Below, in pieces: positions 1-14,275 of a DNA stretch of 64,000 bases; the stretch's first letter is position 1; each line of letters begins with the position of its first letter. A model generated the notes under the pieces. It saw only the letters and a program-made list of their open reading frames with translations. It ran no database searches and was not told the origin of the DNA. The DNA comes from Gordius sp. MW1 (Eukaryota; Nematomorpha; Gordioida; Gordea; Gordiidae): NCBI GenBank assembly GCA_964036665.1, contig OZ038526.1, forward strand, positions 9,238,001 to 9,302,000, read 5' to 3'. A program made the position numbers and the translations under genes.

Positions 1-247
1 GTAGCCAGGATTTTCTCAAGGGGGGGGGGGGGGGAAATTTCAAAAATTTTAAAAACTTCATCGGGAGTAGGAGCTAACTCCCGATGAATTGTCAATAAAG
101 CCAATCCATTTAATCTATTCTTAGACATGGTATTTCTAATGTCAGTTTTTAGCCTCCTCAGCGTTGAGAAGCTATAAAAAATCTTTTTAATCTTTGCCAG
201 GGGGGGATTTCCCGTTCCCCCCCCCCCCCCCCTTATTTACGCCACTG
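1..247. mobile_element. Probable GGGCGTAGCCAG family pieces at the window edge
   Basis: Opens GTAGCCAGGATTTTCTCAAG plus a 14-G run and ends with a long C run and TTATTTACGCC. The left end is cut by the window. Confidence 0.4.
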
Positions 248-2005
248 AGATTGTATAAACAAAACCCATTAAAATAAAGTAAGATATATACAAGGCTCAG
301 TCTCTTATCGCAGTTTTACTTTGGTATACAAAATTTAATAAAGACAATTTTTTAATTCAACGGAACTCTAATAATTTAAATAAACATTTAGAAACTTAGC
401 ATAATTTGAATAAATAGAATGAAAATAACTTGTATAAAAATTAAAATGTTAGTTCGCTAATTTATAATCATATTTTATATATTACTAGTTATATATTATT
501 TATGTAATTCACCCAGTGGGTTTGTTTTTAAAAAAAAAAATCTTAAATAAATTTAAAAAAGAATATGACGACGCCTAAATTATTTTAAAAACTATACAAG
601 TATCCGAGTGTGCGATAAGCCCTTGAATAACAGCAGCGGTTTTAACTAAAACCTGATTTTAGGCCAACAATAGCCTAGGGCTTTTTGCCTCAATAACCTG
701 TCCACCACCTTCAAACATAGGATAAATTTCATAAGCACCACACATTTTTAAGCAAAAAAGAAGCAAGGCTACCAATCCATTCTAAGTTCCATTACAAGTA
801 ATATATAACTTTATCAAATCTTAAAAAAGAAATTCTGTTAAATGTCTGTGTTTTGCTGATGAAATGCTTAACGATGTGACTTAAATAAATTATCCGTAAT
901 CTTTAAAACACTAATTTTTATTATAAATTGTAAAGGGGTTTATATATAATGTGAACTATATATAATGATATCCACTAACTCGACTTAAATATTATTTAAT
1001 CATTTATTGATTAATAAATTTTGTGTATAATTTGAATTAGGCATGGGAATTTAGCCGCAGTAATATTAATCTTAAGTTGAAAAAAAGCCATTTAAATAAG
1101 AATAAACTACTAAAGTATTCGGTTAAAAAATATCAATTTTATATCTTTTTCATTTCTTATTTAATTAGGATTCTGTAAATTTGTTTAATTATGCGTACAA
1201 GAATTTAAAAAATCTTTGTCTTTAATCAAGAAGATGGATATATAAAAATTAATTTGTGTTTTTGTAAAAAAAATATCCTGAATTTATTGTGCTTCTATGT
1301 GTCACAGATCAGTTATATATTTAAAACTTTACATGCTTATGGAAAATTTATAATATCTTAGAAATAAAACTTATATAACTATAAATTCGTAGATTAACCT
1401 TTTGCTTAAAGAAGATCTATTATATGAAATTATTAATAGTCAAAAATATTTCCGCTGTCATGGTGCCTAGTGCCCACCCTTAAAGATTTCTTTGATTGCA
1501 TGCCGACAAAATAAGATTACAACAGAAGTACTAATGGAGCTCCAGCTTGACAAGGTAATATTAGAAAGATATTAAACTTGGATATTAAATTAATGAATCG
1601 TTCGTTATATATATTTATGGCAGTCCTAAAATAGCAAATCATCGCCTATATATGCACGGACCTAGACAATAGGGGGGGAGGCGAACGGGCGACTGCTCCC
1701 CTCTAAGTCTAAATTTTTGTTGAAATTTAATAAAATTATGGCTATAACTTCAAATAATAATCATTTTGTCCATCCCTAAATTATTATGCCCCCCCCCCCT
1801 TTAATTGAATTATATATGTCACCTGGTGAGCGATTGCAAATTGATAAATTAATAAAACTATAAAAGTGACGAACATAATTATTTATAAGAGTTTGTTGTT
1901 AATAATGGATAATCATGCCCCTCATTGGTAAGGTGGGGCATATTGTTATAACTTTTCATAAATTGAAAGGTATTTTTCAGCAGCTTTATATTTGTATATA
2001 TACTA
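248..2005. other. AT-rich non-coding stretch
   Basis: No exon-like sequence or RNA gene seen. Remnants of the GGGCGTAGCCAG family core lie at about 1660-1800. Confidence 0.6.
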
Positions 2006-2181
2006 TCATGGGCGTGGCCGGGGGGGGGGGGGGCAGGGGGGGGGGGGTCGACAAAAAAATTTTAATAGAAAAACCCTTAAAAATTAAAAAAATTTATATT
2101 TTGCCCCCCCCCCCCCAATTGAACTTAAACAACTTTCGCCCCCCCCCCCATTCCAAAACCTGGCTTGGCCCATGTATGTAT
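2006..2181. mobile_element. GGGCGTAGCCAG MITE with long G/C runs
   Basis: Begins ATCATGGGCGTGGCCG and ends CCTGGCTTGGCCCATG; two G runs of 10 or more on the left are mirrored by C runs on the right. The open frame across it is a product of these runs and is not a gene. Confidence 0.6.
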
Positions 2182-2799
2182 GCTATAACGAAATTAGGAA
2201 ACAATTTATTAAATAGGCTTGAATTAAATTAACCCCAAATTAAATATAAATTTAAAAATGAAAAGGTATAACAGAATTTTAAAATAGATAATTTGAGGGA
2301 TTAATATAGTTGATAATATAAATTCTTTAAGCTAGAATTCAAGAGTCATTTATTTGGCGAGTCTATTAAAACTGGTATTAACAAAACATTTATATTGAAT
2401 CTGTCTTTACCCCTCAAAATATTATGAATTATAAAATATATCTAGCCTATATTATTTAGTTATAAGGTAAACCGATTACTTTAAAATTAATATTTTTGTC
2501 ATATTTTTATAATCAAATATACTTATTTTTCAATTTGAATAACTTCGATTTAACTAAATTTTCCTGCGACAAGAAAAAAAAACTCGACTATTAAAAAATT
2601 TTCCTGCGACAAAAAAAAAAGAAACACAACTATTCAATAATTTTCCTTCGACCGTAAAAAAATTAGGAATAGGAAATAAATGATGACTACACAAACACAA
2701 TCGCAACTAGTAATCTAATCTCAAATTTAATTTTACCAAAATAATTTAAATTTATGTGTAAATTTGCTAATAAACATCTGTATTAATTTAAGTTAAGTT

Positions 2800-2926
2800 T
2801 AAATAGGGGGGGGGGGGGCAAAACATATTTTTTTAATTTTTAAGGGTTTTCGTATTGAAACTCTTTTTTTTTTAATAGGGGAGGGACCCCTGCCCCCCCC
2901 CCCTGGGTACGCCCATGCACATTTTA
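2800..2926. mobile_element. GGGCGTAGCCAG family fragment
   Basis: Left end reduced to a G run; right end CCCCCTGGGTACGCCCATG is clear. Confidence 0.5.
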
Positions 2927-3110
2927 TACATTTGATATTTTAATTTTAGTTTACTCTTATAATGCAAATTCTATGACATAGAACAGATTGTTGCTTGTAG
3001 ATTATTTAGAATAGATGGTATAAAATTATATTTATTAAATCCAATTTTCGTAAGAATGCATTCAGTGTTTATTTCTATTAGCCATACATAGGTTAGATAC
3101 AATATAAAGA

Positions 3111-3236
3111 TGGGGTAGCCAGCATTGGGATGAGATGGGGGCATCAATGATTTAGGGAGGGCAAATCAATTTTTAAAATTTAACCCGTAATTTCAATAAA
3201 TTTTTGGATTTAGAGGGGCCAGGCGCTACGCCCATG
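3111..3236. mobile_element. GGGCGTAGCCAG family copy, diverged
   Basis: GGGGTAGCCAGCATTGGG on the left and GCGCTACGCCCATGG on the right, around the usual ATGATTTAGGGAGGGCAAA core in reverse orientation. Confidence 0.6.
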
Positions 3237-3888
3237 GATATTAATATATAGATGAAGTCTTAAGTATTAGCTCATAATATTTATGAATATATATGTATAT
3301 TATCAACATAGCCTTAATCATTTATGACATTGTATTATATATAAATCTTAAAATTTTAGGGCTTGACTTACAAACCATTGAAGTCATTAATGTATAAGTT
3401 TTATTGAGTTTTTTGGTTTAAAAAACATGAAAAGCGGCAAATTTATGTATAATCTTAATTTCATATTCCGACTTATATTAGTGATGTATACTTATTGAAA
3501 CATAAATTTAAATTTAGCTGGTAGGGGGGAGGGATTTTTATAGAAACTTTAAGATTTTTTTATTTCCAATGGATTTTAAAATTCAATGAGATTTTAATAC
3601 CTTTTTTATTTTATTTAATTCCATTAATTTTCAACATTAATAAAACAATTACGGTCAAATAAGATTTTGATTTAATTAAAAGATTTTTTGACACTGTGAA
3701 GTGATTAATTTGTGTCACTATCATTAAAAATTAAAATTGAACATTTTAAAATAAAAGTTAATAAAAAAATTATTATTATTATCCTGACGTTCACTTAGCC
3801 TTGCCCCTCTGTGCCTAATTAATGTTTTGTAAATAATGTACAATTTATGAAATTGATTAAAGATATTTGAATAAATAACTATCAACCA

Positions 3889-4070
3889 TTGGCGTAGCCA
3901 GAGAGGGGGCAGGGGAAGGGCGACTGCCCCCCCCCCCTAAATTACGAGAAAAAAAAAATTTAATGCAAAAACTTTGAAAAATTAAAAAAAATTATGTTTT
4001 TCCCCCTTCTCATGGAACTTTTAAGCGTTTTGCCCCCCCTCACTAATCCAAAACCTGGCTACGCCCATGC
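3889..4070. mobile_element. GGGCGTAGCCAG MITE
   Basis: TGGCGTAGCCAGAGAG ... ACCTGGCTACGCCCATGC with G and C runs inside each end. Confidence 0.72.
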
Positions 4071-4079
4071 TGTCACCCA

Positions 4080-5450
4080 AAAAAAAAATTCAGTAAGAGT
4101 CCTTTAAAAAACTAATTAAAAAATATGATGTTGGCTTGGATTAAGTTCCGAAGTTTCGAAACTTTGTATGGGTAGGGTAAATGAAAACAATTAAATCGGG
4201 AATTTATTATTATAATATTTTAAATGAACACCCTGGCAAAGTTCTATTTTAAATAAATCCTTTAAACCGTCATAAATATAAAACTATTTATTGGCTGTTT
4301 CAATATTTTACAATTTTTCGATCGGGTTGGTGCTAAACTCACTAGTGGCCTGGGCAGCATTACGCAAAGGGGGGGGGGTTTAACATTTTTGGATAATTCA
4401 TACTAAAACATAAATTCACTAAGATTTTATACATCAGTGGTGGAGGCAGGATTGTCGGGGGGGGGGGGGTTAATTTTGTGTCAAAATTTTTTGATTAAAC
4501 AAAAATGAATTAAAATTATATACATTTAATATCTACGATGGTTTTTTTGGGAGAAAACGAATTAAGAATATCCTAGTGTTACTTTTTACTTAGAAAAACA
4601 TTAATAGTTAGATTATTTACATTGTGTGGCTCAATACAGCCTGTGGTTATTTTTCCAATGATCTAATTTGCAATGAGCTCTTTCAGTTTTTTTAAATAAG
4701 CCAACCAGGGCTATTGTTTAAATTTTTAAACTTATTTTGCCCACCAATACGAAAGATTTAAAAAAATATTATATTATAGGTCCGAGCCCCGCCCGCTAAT
4801 TTTTTGCAAAGCACGGGCCCAGCCTGTACCTACCCTGAAGAAGCTCTTTTAGTTTGCTGGTTTTTTAAAGCAAATTTTTTTCAATATCAAAACAATCATT
4901 TATATTAGAAGTTAGATAATAAATTGCGGGTTTTTGATAATAATCAGAAGACAATAATAATTGCCTATAGATGGCACTAATTAGAGGAAACTTTTAATTT
5001 AATTGCGGCACTCACTCCTGACAGGGGTTATTATTATCTTCTGATTATAATCATTTATATGTTGAGAATGTTCAAAAATAATAAAAGAATAAATTTTGCG
5101 GATAAATGACGAGGAAATTAATATTAATAGTATGGATTTGTGATTATTATAAAAAAATTATCCGTAAACACACAAAAACATAATTTCCTTCCTAAATTTT
5201 TAGAACTTTAACTTTGTCCCATCCAACCAAATTTGCTATAATAAAGTTTGCTATGTTATGATGATCAACTAAAATTAGACTTTAAGAATAAATTTAACAT
5301 GCCAGAGGAAGTAATGATCTAGCTATGTTGTGGAAAAACACATTGAATTTCAAAATAAAAAAATCTAAAGTAAATTTAAAAATTAATATAGCATGCATGA
5401 ATGAAGCGTGAAAGCACTCTGAAAAATTATCATTTATTTTGAGTATTAAA
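4080..5450. other. AT-rich non-coding stretch
   Basis: Isolated G runs at 4371 and 4457 and a GCCCGAGCCC-like scrap near 4785. At about 4925-5055 an AATAATCAGAAGACAATAAT segment is mirrored by ATTATTATCTTCTGATTATA, a small inverted repeat. No gene. Confidence 0.6.
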
Positions 5451-5451
5451 T

Positions 5452-5762
5452 TGGGCGTAGCCAGGGGGAGGCAGGAAGGGGTGGCATGGGCGTAGCCAGG
5501 TTTTGTATTGGGGGGGGGGGCGAAACAAATAAAAATTCCGGGCAAAACATAAAATTTTTTATTTTTAAAGGTTTTTGCATTGAACAATTTTTTTCGTCAT
5601 TCAGGGAAGGGTGGCCCCCCCCAGACCCCCCTGGTGGCTGCTCCCCTCTAAAACCAAAAAACTTTAAAATATATTATATTTATGACTAAAATTTCAAAAA
5701 AGGATCATTGCTTCTCCCTAAATCATTATTGCCCCTCTCTAAAATCCTGGCTAGGTCCATGA
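5452..5762. mobile_element. Nested or tandem GGGCGTAGCCAG MITEs
   Basis: GGGCGTAGCCAGG occurs at 5453 and again at 5488, while the right side has two core/C-run segments ending CCTGGCTAGGTCCATG: one copy inserted beside or in another. Confidence 0.6.
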
Positions 5763-7451
5763 GTATTAATTTTGTATTTTATTATTATGCTCTTCTCTAG
5801 CATAGATTTTCATCTAAAATTAAATCTCAAAAACAGCGCAACACTAACAAGAGTCCTCCTAGGATTATCATTGAGTTTTATAAAATTCTGAATTTTTTTC
5901 AATTTTTTGTCAATGGGGGGGGGGGGGGGGTGGAGAGAGTTCTAACCCGAAATCCCCCTTTGCCTACGCCATTGAAACTGACTTCGTAAAACTTTGGACA
6001 AGTAAACTTTCCCTAATCGTAGATCGTTTATTGATCGATAGCAGTGTCAATCAAAGGTGACAGCACAGTCCATTTCCCCTTTGTACAGCTAAGATTGATC
6101 GCAATAAATATGGTCCTCTCCCTCCCACACCTTCTTACCTACCCTTTGCATATTATATTTATAGGTGAAGTCATAAATGCTTTGATGTGTTTCCTCCTCC
6201 TTTCTGATCTCTCTCTCTCCCTCTCTCTCGCTCTTCAGTTAAAATAAGCTTAGTCATCTCATTCTCATCTTTGATAATTTTTTTTACTTAAAGTTATATA
6301 TAAAATTGGCATCCACCTTGCCCCCTCCTCCAACTAAATCTAAATAAAATAAGTGTACTTGATGGGGCGTGAAATTGATAAAAAATAATTGGAAAGCGTT
6401 ATACTCCAAATACGTAAAAAAAATTACTTTGAAGCTTTGTGTATATATGGTATAAAAATAATAAAGCCAACATTTTCTTATCCTAACTATATGAATTTGA
6501 GCCAATTGCAAAGTTAATTATCGATATCGTTTGTTACCTATCGGAAGCTGGATTTGGGGAGGGGGTTGATTTAGCCTGTAAATTAACTAACAAACTATAT
6601 GCTCAAAACTGTAATGACATTCATTGATTATATCTGAGCCAACATCCTTAAGGTGCCAGATTGACTGAGATAACTGGGGAACCCAAACTTGGCAAGACAA
6701 TTTTTGACTCCAAAAATTAAAATTTAAATGTAAAATTACTAATTTATTTAGAAACTAAAAGCGTGTAAGTATATAGTATATATAGAGGATATATAATTGC
6801 GTTACAAGCCCCTACTATATCACCACGTTTAAGATTTAGCCTTCTCACATACAAAAATTAACAAATTCATGATAATTAAAACTTTATACTTTATAATTAC
6901 TATCACATCAATGTTATGTCTACCTTGAATTTTTCCCCAAACTTTACAAGGATGGCACTATAAAGTAATATAGCTTATCAATCATTGAAGTGATCGATTT
7001 AATGACCTCTAAATTTTTTTAACATATTCAAAATTTGAGTTAATATTAATTATTTTCCGAATTTAATATGGTTTAAAAAGTATAATGATATTTATCTTTA
7101 AATATTAATTATAGCCACCAAAAATGTGCCAAAACTTTCACATATGTAATTTATTCCAATTTTTTAAAGTTGTGAATTGTTATAGTTTTCCCTTGTCCCT
7201 TCACATCCTCTGTTATTTACGCATAAATTACTAAGGCTCTATGTGAAAAATAAAATAAATGGTGGGTAAAAGTCTAGTCAAAGGAGCATTTATGTTGACT
7301 TTTGCAATGTCAAGCAATTTTATCAAAATTTTTAACCTTTGAAACATTCTTACCAAATTCATACGACATCTTGCGTAAATTCGTCCAACTCATAACCTTA
7401 TTTTAAAAATCAACGGGCTTTTTTTTGTCTGATTAACTTATTACAAAGCAT
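5763..7451. other. AT-rich non-coding stretch
   Basis: A 13-G run near 5917 and a CT microsatellite. The short open frames lack domains and splice support. Confidence 0.6.
6206..6236 (+). repeat. CT microsatellite
   Basis: Run of (CT)n with minor interruptions. Confidence 0.8.
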
Positions 7452-7594
7452 AGGCGTAGCCAAGGGGTGGCAGGAAGGGGCTGCTGCCCCCCTCTGAATC
7501 CAAAAATTTGTTAAAATTTATTAAAATTACGGATAAAATTTCAAAAAATTATCCTTTTGCCCCTCCCTAAATCATTATTGCCCCCCACCCCCAT
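7452..7594. mobile_element. GGGCGTAGCCAG MITE, right end lost
   Basis: AGGCGTAGCCAAGGGG start, standard core, ends at CCCCCACCCCCATG. Flanks ACAAAGCAT and ATAAAGCAT look like its duplication. Confidence 0.6.
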
Positions 7595-10500
7595 GTTATA
7601 AAGCATTGGCCGCTATATGATTTAAAGTAGCTTTTGAAAGGTACTACAATCAATTTTAGCAATATAAGAATGTTAGTTATGGTCTAGAAAGCCAATTGTA
7701 AACATTTCTTACAGTTATGGAGTCTGAAAAAATGAGTAAACTGACTTTTTTATATGAATAACCTTTTATTGGGTAAAATTTGAAATATAAAATACTGAAT
7801 GATTAAAATTTTAGTTATTTAAACACTACTATAAAAGATGTTGTCACCTAGCTCAATTAGATATAAAACGAAAATCATTTGTTAAGCCCGTTTAGGGTTT
7901 CTACCGGGATAAAATCGGTCAAGGCCCACATTTCACCTTTGAACCCATTCAAAATATTTGGTACTTTTTAGATTTAGAAATATTTAAAGCTCTGTTTAAC
8001 ATTTTATCAATGTTGTCAAAGATTTTAGAAAATTTTTACTCTAACGTCCCAAAAAATGATGAAAATGAAAACATTCATTTTATCATATATTGAATTATCA
8101 ATTTTGATATTATACTTATAGTCGATATCATATGTTAAAAAACGTACTCTTTCACTAAGTAAAATTCAATCAGATTATGATCCTCAAAGTAAAAATATAA
8201 AACTCTAATGACTCAAAATTTGTATATTCATGATTATATTTATTATCATATTAAAAAAAAAATATTTTGTAAATTTTCGGTTTAATAATATTCCCTTTTC
8301 GATCATAAGATATGTACGAAGTAGTATGTAAAAATTTTCAGATTTTGTACGGCTAATATTAATTCGAATAAAGCTCAAAATAAATTTTTTTATTTTAGGA
8401 ATATAAATTAGTGATTGCAGTTAATGTTAAAACATCAACCATTTTAGATAAATATAAAGTAATATTTATTAAAGATTTGCTGTGTATTATAATTTAAAAA
8501 GAGTCTAAGAGTTGTGGACAAATTGTTACATATTACTTAACAGATTATAATTTAAGTATTAGTCGTTTTATAAAACTTTAGGTCATATTTGAGATGGGAT
8601 TTTAAGGGTAGGATACGATCAAGGCTCAAAATATTCAACTCAGCGCGAACCAAGAGTCTGGGGATGTATTGTTTTCCTGTTTTCCTTCGCATTGGGCCAT
8701 GTGAAAATTTATAGACTAAAAATATGGCTATAGTTTACCCATATTAGCATAAGAATTAAAGTGTCCAACTTATCATAGAAATGGGCGATAATGTATCATA
8801 TTTTGCCCACGGCCAAACTAAGTAGCACACAAACGTAGCACGTTTTACTATGATGACGAGATCTCACCTTGTTTGTAAATGTCAAATAAAATCCTTCCTA
8901 CCAGGACACGAGAATTATAGAAATTGTGAACCTATTGTTTCGAGTTAAGATATTCCGATATTTTAAGATTTTTCCTTCCAAAAGGGATTCGGATAGAATA
9001 GGCTGAACTACCAATATTACAATTAATTAAAACATAACAATCTACAAAAATACAAAAATTATTTAAAATCTCTTCCCTCTATTTACAAGAATTGTTAATT
9101 TAATGTGTTTCTATGTTAATTTATATAAATAAAATGGGTACGGCACAATATGCTAATGTCAACGAGGAAATAACTATAAGAAGTGTTTATGGCGCTCTTC
9201 CATCAAAAGAATCTCGTGAAAACTCATTATACGATTATACTTAGACGATAATGGTAAGACAAAATATTAATAGATGAATATAATTAATTTAATCTTGATG
9301 TTAGTAAGTTAATAATAATTAAATTAAATTCTCGTGCCCTACTAAGTCAAAGTAGTCCTAATTAACACACGGACCAGTCCAGCCAATATCTAATCTAACC
9401 GTGGATATAAAAGTACATTAATAAAATTTAACAGGTTTGTTTTTTAAAGTGCCTTCCATCCTACCTAAGGTAGAAAAAAAAACTTTATTTATTAATCATC
9501 CTTGATGCTCTCCTCTATCCTACATACTAAAGCATCATCATATGTAAATTAGCCGTGTTTCCCCCCCCCCCCCCCCCCGATTTTATCCATTATTAGGTGT
9601 CAACTATGGTAGAAAAGGGGAGGAATTTGCTACTGTAAAGTTTGCATCATAATGTTCTTCGATTATCCCTAGATGCCGATCAATCGTGTACCCTAGTTCT
9701 CCTCACATTATAAATTAAGCGTAAAATTTTACTTTTCAAAGGGACATTTATATATTTAGTACTACTTTCCTATTCAATTTGTTAAACGTCTTGTATAACA
9801 AAACATATTTGAAAAACGTAGGAAATTGTTTAAAGATATATGGATAATTAATATAATACGCATAAATATTTTTTATTCCACTTGTTTTTCATGTAATATT
9901 TATTTGCCGAGGCATTAAAGATGCTAAATTTATTCAAGGTACCATAATCCTTCGGTAATAAAAATGGCAACTAAAAAACTTAAATCTTTACAAAAATTAA
10001 AAGGCATTACTATCAATAAAAGCTACCAACACAAATTTAAGAATTTCAAATGGGCGAGATAAATATATTTCTAATGAAAACCTTTTTTATAGATCTATAT
10101 AACTGTCGTATAAAAATAAGAAATTTATTTACTATCAACTTTTAATTAAATTAATTTTTGCTTATTAAAAGATTCCTACGACTACATAATATGATAATGT
10201 AATATGTATAATTAGAAATGCAAATGATATACAATGTAGTTATTATTATTTATAAAATCTAAAAATAATATTAAACGCAATAATAGAGAAATTAAAATAT
10301 TTAGTTTATTAATTATAAAATATCAATTGGCTAACTTTAAGTGTTGACGGCGAATGCGTTCCCTATCAAGATTTTAACACTTTAGGCAACATATTTAGTT
10401 TTGAAAAAACTTCCATGATGAGCTTTGTAAAAGGTGAATGGGGTGGATGAGAAAAGAGTTTTATGTCTAGAAGGAACAAATAATGGAACCTAAGGGTTAA

Positions 10501-10675
10501 TTGTTTTACCATTATAAAAGCTCTATTTTCAATACATTTATTAAATTTAAACGTTTCCACGCATATTTTTCATATAAGTCCTTGTAAATTTTTTGTTAAA
10601 ATAAAAGTTGGGGGAAGTGTGCTATGCTTTAGGTATTCTTCAATGTGATAAAAAATCGCACAAAAATCGATTTAC

Positions 10676-10729
10676 CTGCCAAATGGAATGGTAAGGTAGC
10701 ATCTTATCCACCACGTTTTCAGAAGACAT
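10676..10729 (-). CDS. Possible first coding exon
   Basis: Minus strand: ATG in CCGTATGTC context opens 18 codons (MSSENVVDKMLPYHSIWQ) and ends CAG|GTAAAT, a good donor, in phase 0. The DNA just upstream (10.75-11.05 kb) is less AT-rich. No second exon was found to the left, so this is weak. Confidence 0.22.
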
Positions 10730-10871
10730 ACGGCTGTAGTTGTGGTAGGAAAAAAATTTCTAGCTCACGGGTGTGACCAGAAACTGGCTTCAGGGTCCTT
10801 AATATGTTAATTGGAAAATGGAAGTTGGTATATACAGGCAAGTAAGAACACACTTGTTGATAAAAGAGTGA

Positions 10872-10920
10872 TTATATATATCTATCTATCTATTCCTATA
10901 TATATATTATATATATGTAC
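10872..10920 (+). repeat. AT/ATCT microsatellite
   Basis: TATATATATCTATCTATCTA followed by further TA repeats. Confidence 0.8.
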
Positions 10921-13127
10921 GAGAGTATATGTATACCGGTAGAACGACTGAGTAGTGGGAAGTGCAAGGTAAAGGGTGCGCGCGAGTGAACGAGCGTGAG
11001 CTTTAAAATGTTGTCGCTTTTTATGAATGTGTAAATGAAGTAGTGCGCAATACAAAAACGATTTACACTAAAAATTTATGCTAAATTTTTTTGTAATTGT
11101 ATGTTTTAAAAATTGCACATCTTTTTAATGCGTTTGGGGGGAGGGGGGATGATGGAGGGTAAAAGGTAGGGTTATTATGTTAAAGGTTAAAAGGTGTGAT
11201 AACTTCAAAAATCTCCTGTCTTTAGCTAATTATAAATTTAAAAACATGTTCTTACAAATATCAATTGATAATTATTAGTGAGAATAATCTATGATATTTT
11301 ACACAAAGATCTGCAAATTGTAGTTTATAATTATATTATGTAAAATCATTGCATCAAGTCACATTTATTACATGACATGGTTATTCCGAGATTATTTTAA
11401 ACGTTTATTGATAAAATGGGGGAGGGATTTAATTTCATGAATCGCCTATCGATTGTTAAATTGTAATGCGGTTTACATTGTATTTTCATTTACCATTCAA
11501 TTAAGCAGGACATCGGCCTAATTATCAGCGCTAGATACATTATCTAAATTGATTCATTTCGAAAGCCAATTCTGCAGTAATGTGTGTTCTAAACTTAAGT
11601 GTTGTTTTTTTTCCAATTTACACAAATATTATTCATTATCAACCTAGAATTACAAACATCTTCATATTAAATTGCGTCAGAGACGCAATGGCTAAGAAAA
11701 TTTTAGTGCCTTTATAACGTTTGCCTATACATCGGGGAAGTAGTATCTGGCGACATATTATTTTAGTTTATTGATATTGCCCCGGGCGCAAAAATTTGGA
11801 GTAAAAAGCGAGGGGATAGATAAATGAAGATAAAGGGCAAGGTTGGAACTTAAATTAAAAAATAAAATGAAAAAGGGCATTCAAAGTCGAGAGTGAATCG
11901 TTTTGGAATGATTAGCATAACCATCTAAGCCACCCTTCCTTTCTTTGCCCCCCCCCCTCATTTGATAAAAATTAAAATTCGGCTATGAATATAGTTTTAA
12001 GTCAGTTTTGGCGAAATTAAACAAAATTATAGCTCATTTTCGCTCGTCATTTCAATAACACCTTCAAGGTATTTTGCCTCTTTCCTTATCACCCCTACCC
12101 CATCAATATCGTTGTTTTAGTCACCTTTACTTGCCATCACCCTCGCCCTCCGTTTCATTTTCCTCTCTCCAATTTACCCTTACAAAATTTATGGTAACTT
12201 TCGGGTTTGAACAAAGTAGAGTGAGTAGGTTTTATTTGCTGTTTTAGTGAAAAGTTCGTTCCAATAATTTACTATCGAAGAAAAGTATTTTTTTTAATTG
12301 TTTTTAAATGGGTTTTATTTTTTTTTATTTTATTATTTGAAGTATACGATTGATAATAGAGGATATTCCCTCAATGATGCCAAAAAATACACGAGTTACG
12401 ATTTTTACCTACGCTGATTTTTAATTTAAAATATATCAAATGTTATTTGTCTAATTTTCAGGCATACCTACTTCCCATTACAAAATCCAAATTTTTCAAC
12501 ATGGACCTAGCCCCTTCTCAAAAATGGTCTACAACAAATCCGGGGATTTTGATCATATTTTGGTCCAGTGCGGGACTCTTACTCCAACTTGAAATCCTTG
12601 AATTTGTCTAAGGATCGTGTTTTTAGGTCATAATGTACAATAAAGATTATGTTTAGTTTCGGTAAAAATAAATGTTGTTTTATGCCGGTTGTCCATGAAA
12701 ATAATATTATAGGAATCCACTTAGACAACGCAAAAAACTTTTTTAATTACCGAGATTTATCATTTTTAAATCATTACAAAAAAAAAAAAATAAAATAAAT
12801 AAATAAATAGGAGAAAATGAAAAACTTTTAACAAAGTGGCAATAAATGTTGATATATCTCAGTTCTTCGGACGTTATTAAGTTCAGAATTAAAAGTTTTA
12901 TTCAGAAACAAATAATTATAATTACGAGATTGTTTCTTAATTAAAAAAATTAAAAAAAAATTGCTCGAAGGGCCAGGGGGCCAAAGATTTTTCCCTTGAG
13001 GGGGGGGGGGGGGTTGTGTGATAAATGTAGACATGTGCTGCGGAAAATGGAAACTTTTTACGATTTGAAACAAACATTAAATCAAAGTCACTTTTTTGCT
13101 TATTTTTCACGTCAATTATTATTATTA

Positions 13128-13835
13128 TGAAGGTCGTGCAGTACCAAGAGACGGCCTATAAATACATATGAGTCAAAAAAAACTAAAAAAAAATTTCGAA
13201 TCACACTTTGGCCAATGGTCATTTTTTTCCATTGGTCAGTACCCAGAGACGGTCTATAAATACATACGAGTCAAAAAAAACGAAAAAAAAATTTCGACAA
13301 TTTGGCCAATGGTGATTTTTTTTATTGGTCAGTAGCCAGCGGCCGGTTAAAAATTCATATTATCAAGGGTATTAACAAGAGCAATATATTAATTTAATTA
13401 AAAAAATATAAAAATTTTGCCGTCTCCGGGATTTGAACCCACATCAGTAGAGGCATAGTTTTTGTAGAGGCACAGGGACCCATATCGGTAGAGGCATAGG
13501 GCCTTCTAGGAGAGGGCACAGGGTAATTATCAATGTTAACCTAATATAACTATTCAAAAACGAAAAAAAAAATTCGAATCGCAATTTGGCCAATGGTCAT
13601 TTTTTTCATTGGTCAGTGGCCAGCGGACGGCCAAAAGTCACATTATCAATGGTATTAACAAGAACAATATATTAATTTAATTTAAAAAAAAATTGTCCTC
13701 TCCTTGGATTGAACTTGAACCTCCAGGTCAGAAAGCTGGTGTAAATAACTTGGTGGACGGACAACGGACGGACAACAAAAAACTAGCCCATAAATTGCAT
13801 AGTAATTAATAAACTTCCATCCCTCATTTAACCTT
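13128..13835 (+). repeat. CCAATGG-hairpin array, block 1
   Basis: Three to four units of the TTGGCCAATGGTCATTTTTT / CATTGGTCAGTA.CCAG repeat, plus a SINE-like stretch with GGATTTGAACCCACATCAGT (inverted B-box) and the GCCCATAAATTGCATAGTAA end. Confidence 0.85.
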
Positions 13836-14124
13836 TAAAGTTGGGTTGAATAAGAAAAGAAAAAATTTAAAGACTTAGGGATGATATCTGTTAATTTGTT
13901 CCCTTTTTACGAGAAGGAAGTGACAGCAAGGTTAACATTAAGCCATAATCTGAATCTAGTCCATTAAATAAAAGTAAGCGGTTTTTGAGTACTAGCTTTA
14001 TTATTTTGGCATGAAACTATATCCAAACAAAAGGTTTAATAAGCGTGGATTGGGAATTTCGATTTTCACACAATCTTTTAATCAGTGTGCTTTATATATA
14101 TGACAACGAAGGGAATATTCAAAC

Positions 14125-14275
14125 AGAATTTTAGGCCCGATTCGAGCCCGCCGCGACTTTTTGGCCCCGTTCGAGCCCAGTCCGTTGAAAAAATTTTAAA
14201 GCCCGTCTGTATGCGCAAGTTGGCCGGCCTTTTAGGTCCGTCCTTGGGCCGGGGCTGCCCGTGCAGATCTCTATT
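14125..14275. mobile_element. hAT end fragment with GCCCGAGCCCG-type sequence
   Basis: TTCGAGCCCGCCGCGACTTT to CTGCCCGTGCAGATCTCTAT resembles the right end of the 55590-57024 element (CGGCCCGTGCAGGGCTCTA). The left end is not visible. The open frame across it is incidental. Confidence 0.45.

Larger units (their letters stand above)
7595..13127. other. AT-rich non-coding stretch
   Basis: No recognised gene apart from the weak minus-strand exon at 10676-10729. Contains a 16-C run near 9561, an inverted ATTGCGTC/GACGCAAT hairpin near 11675, and a purine/pyrimidine-rich patch at 12040-12190. Confidence 0.55.

Noticed and set aside
600..790. Minus-strand frame with MCGAYEIYPMFEGGGQ followed by GTTATT
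   Set aside because: EGGGQ recalls RTCA, but nothing else matches and no partner exon was found.
1915..2232. 105-codon frame rich in Gly and Pro
   Set aside because: Produced by the G and C runs of a MITE.
9135..9245. 36-codon plus-strand frame (MGTAQYANVNEEITIRSVYG...) near a GTAAGA site
   Set aside because: The frame stops before the donor, and the minus strand is open too; not enough to call an exon.
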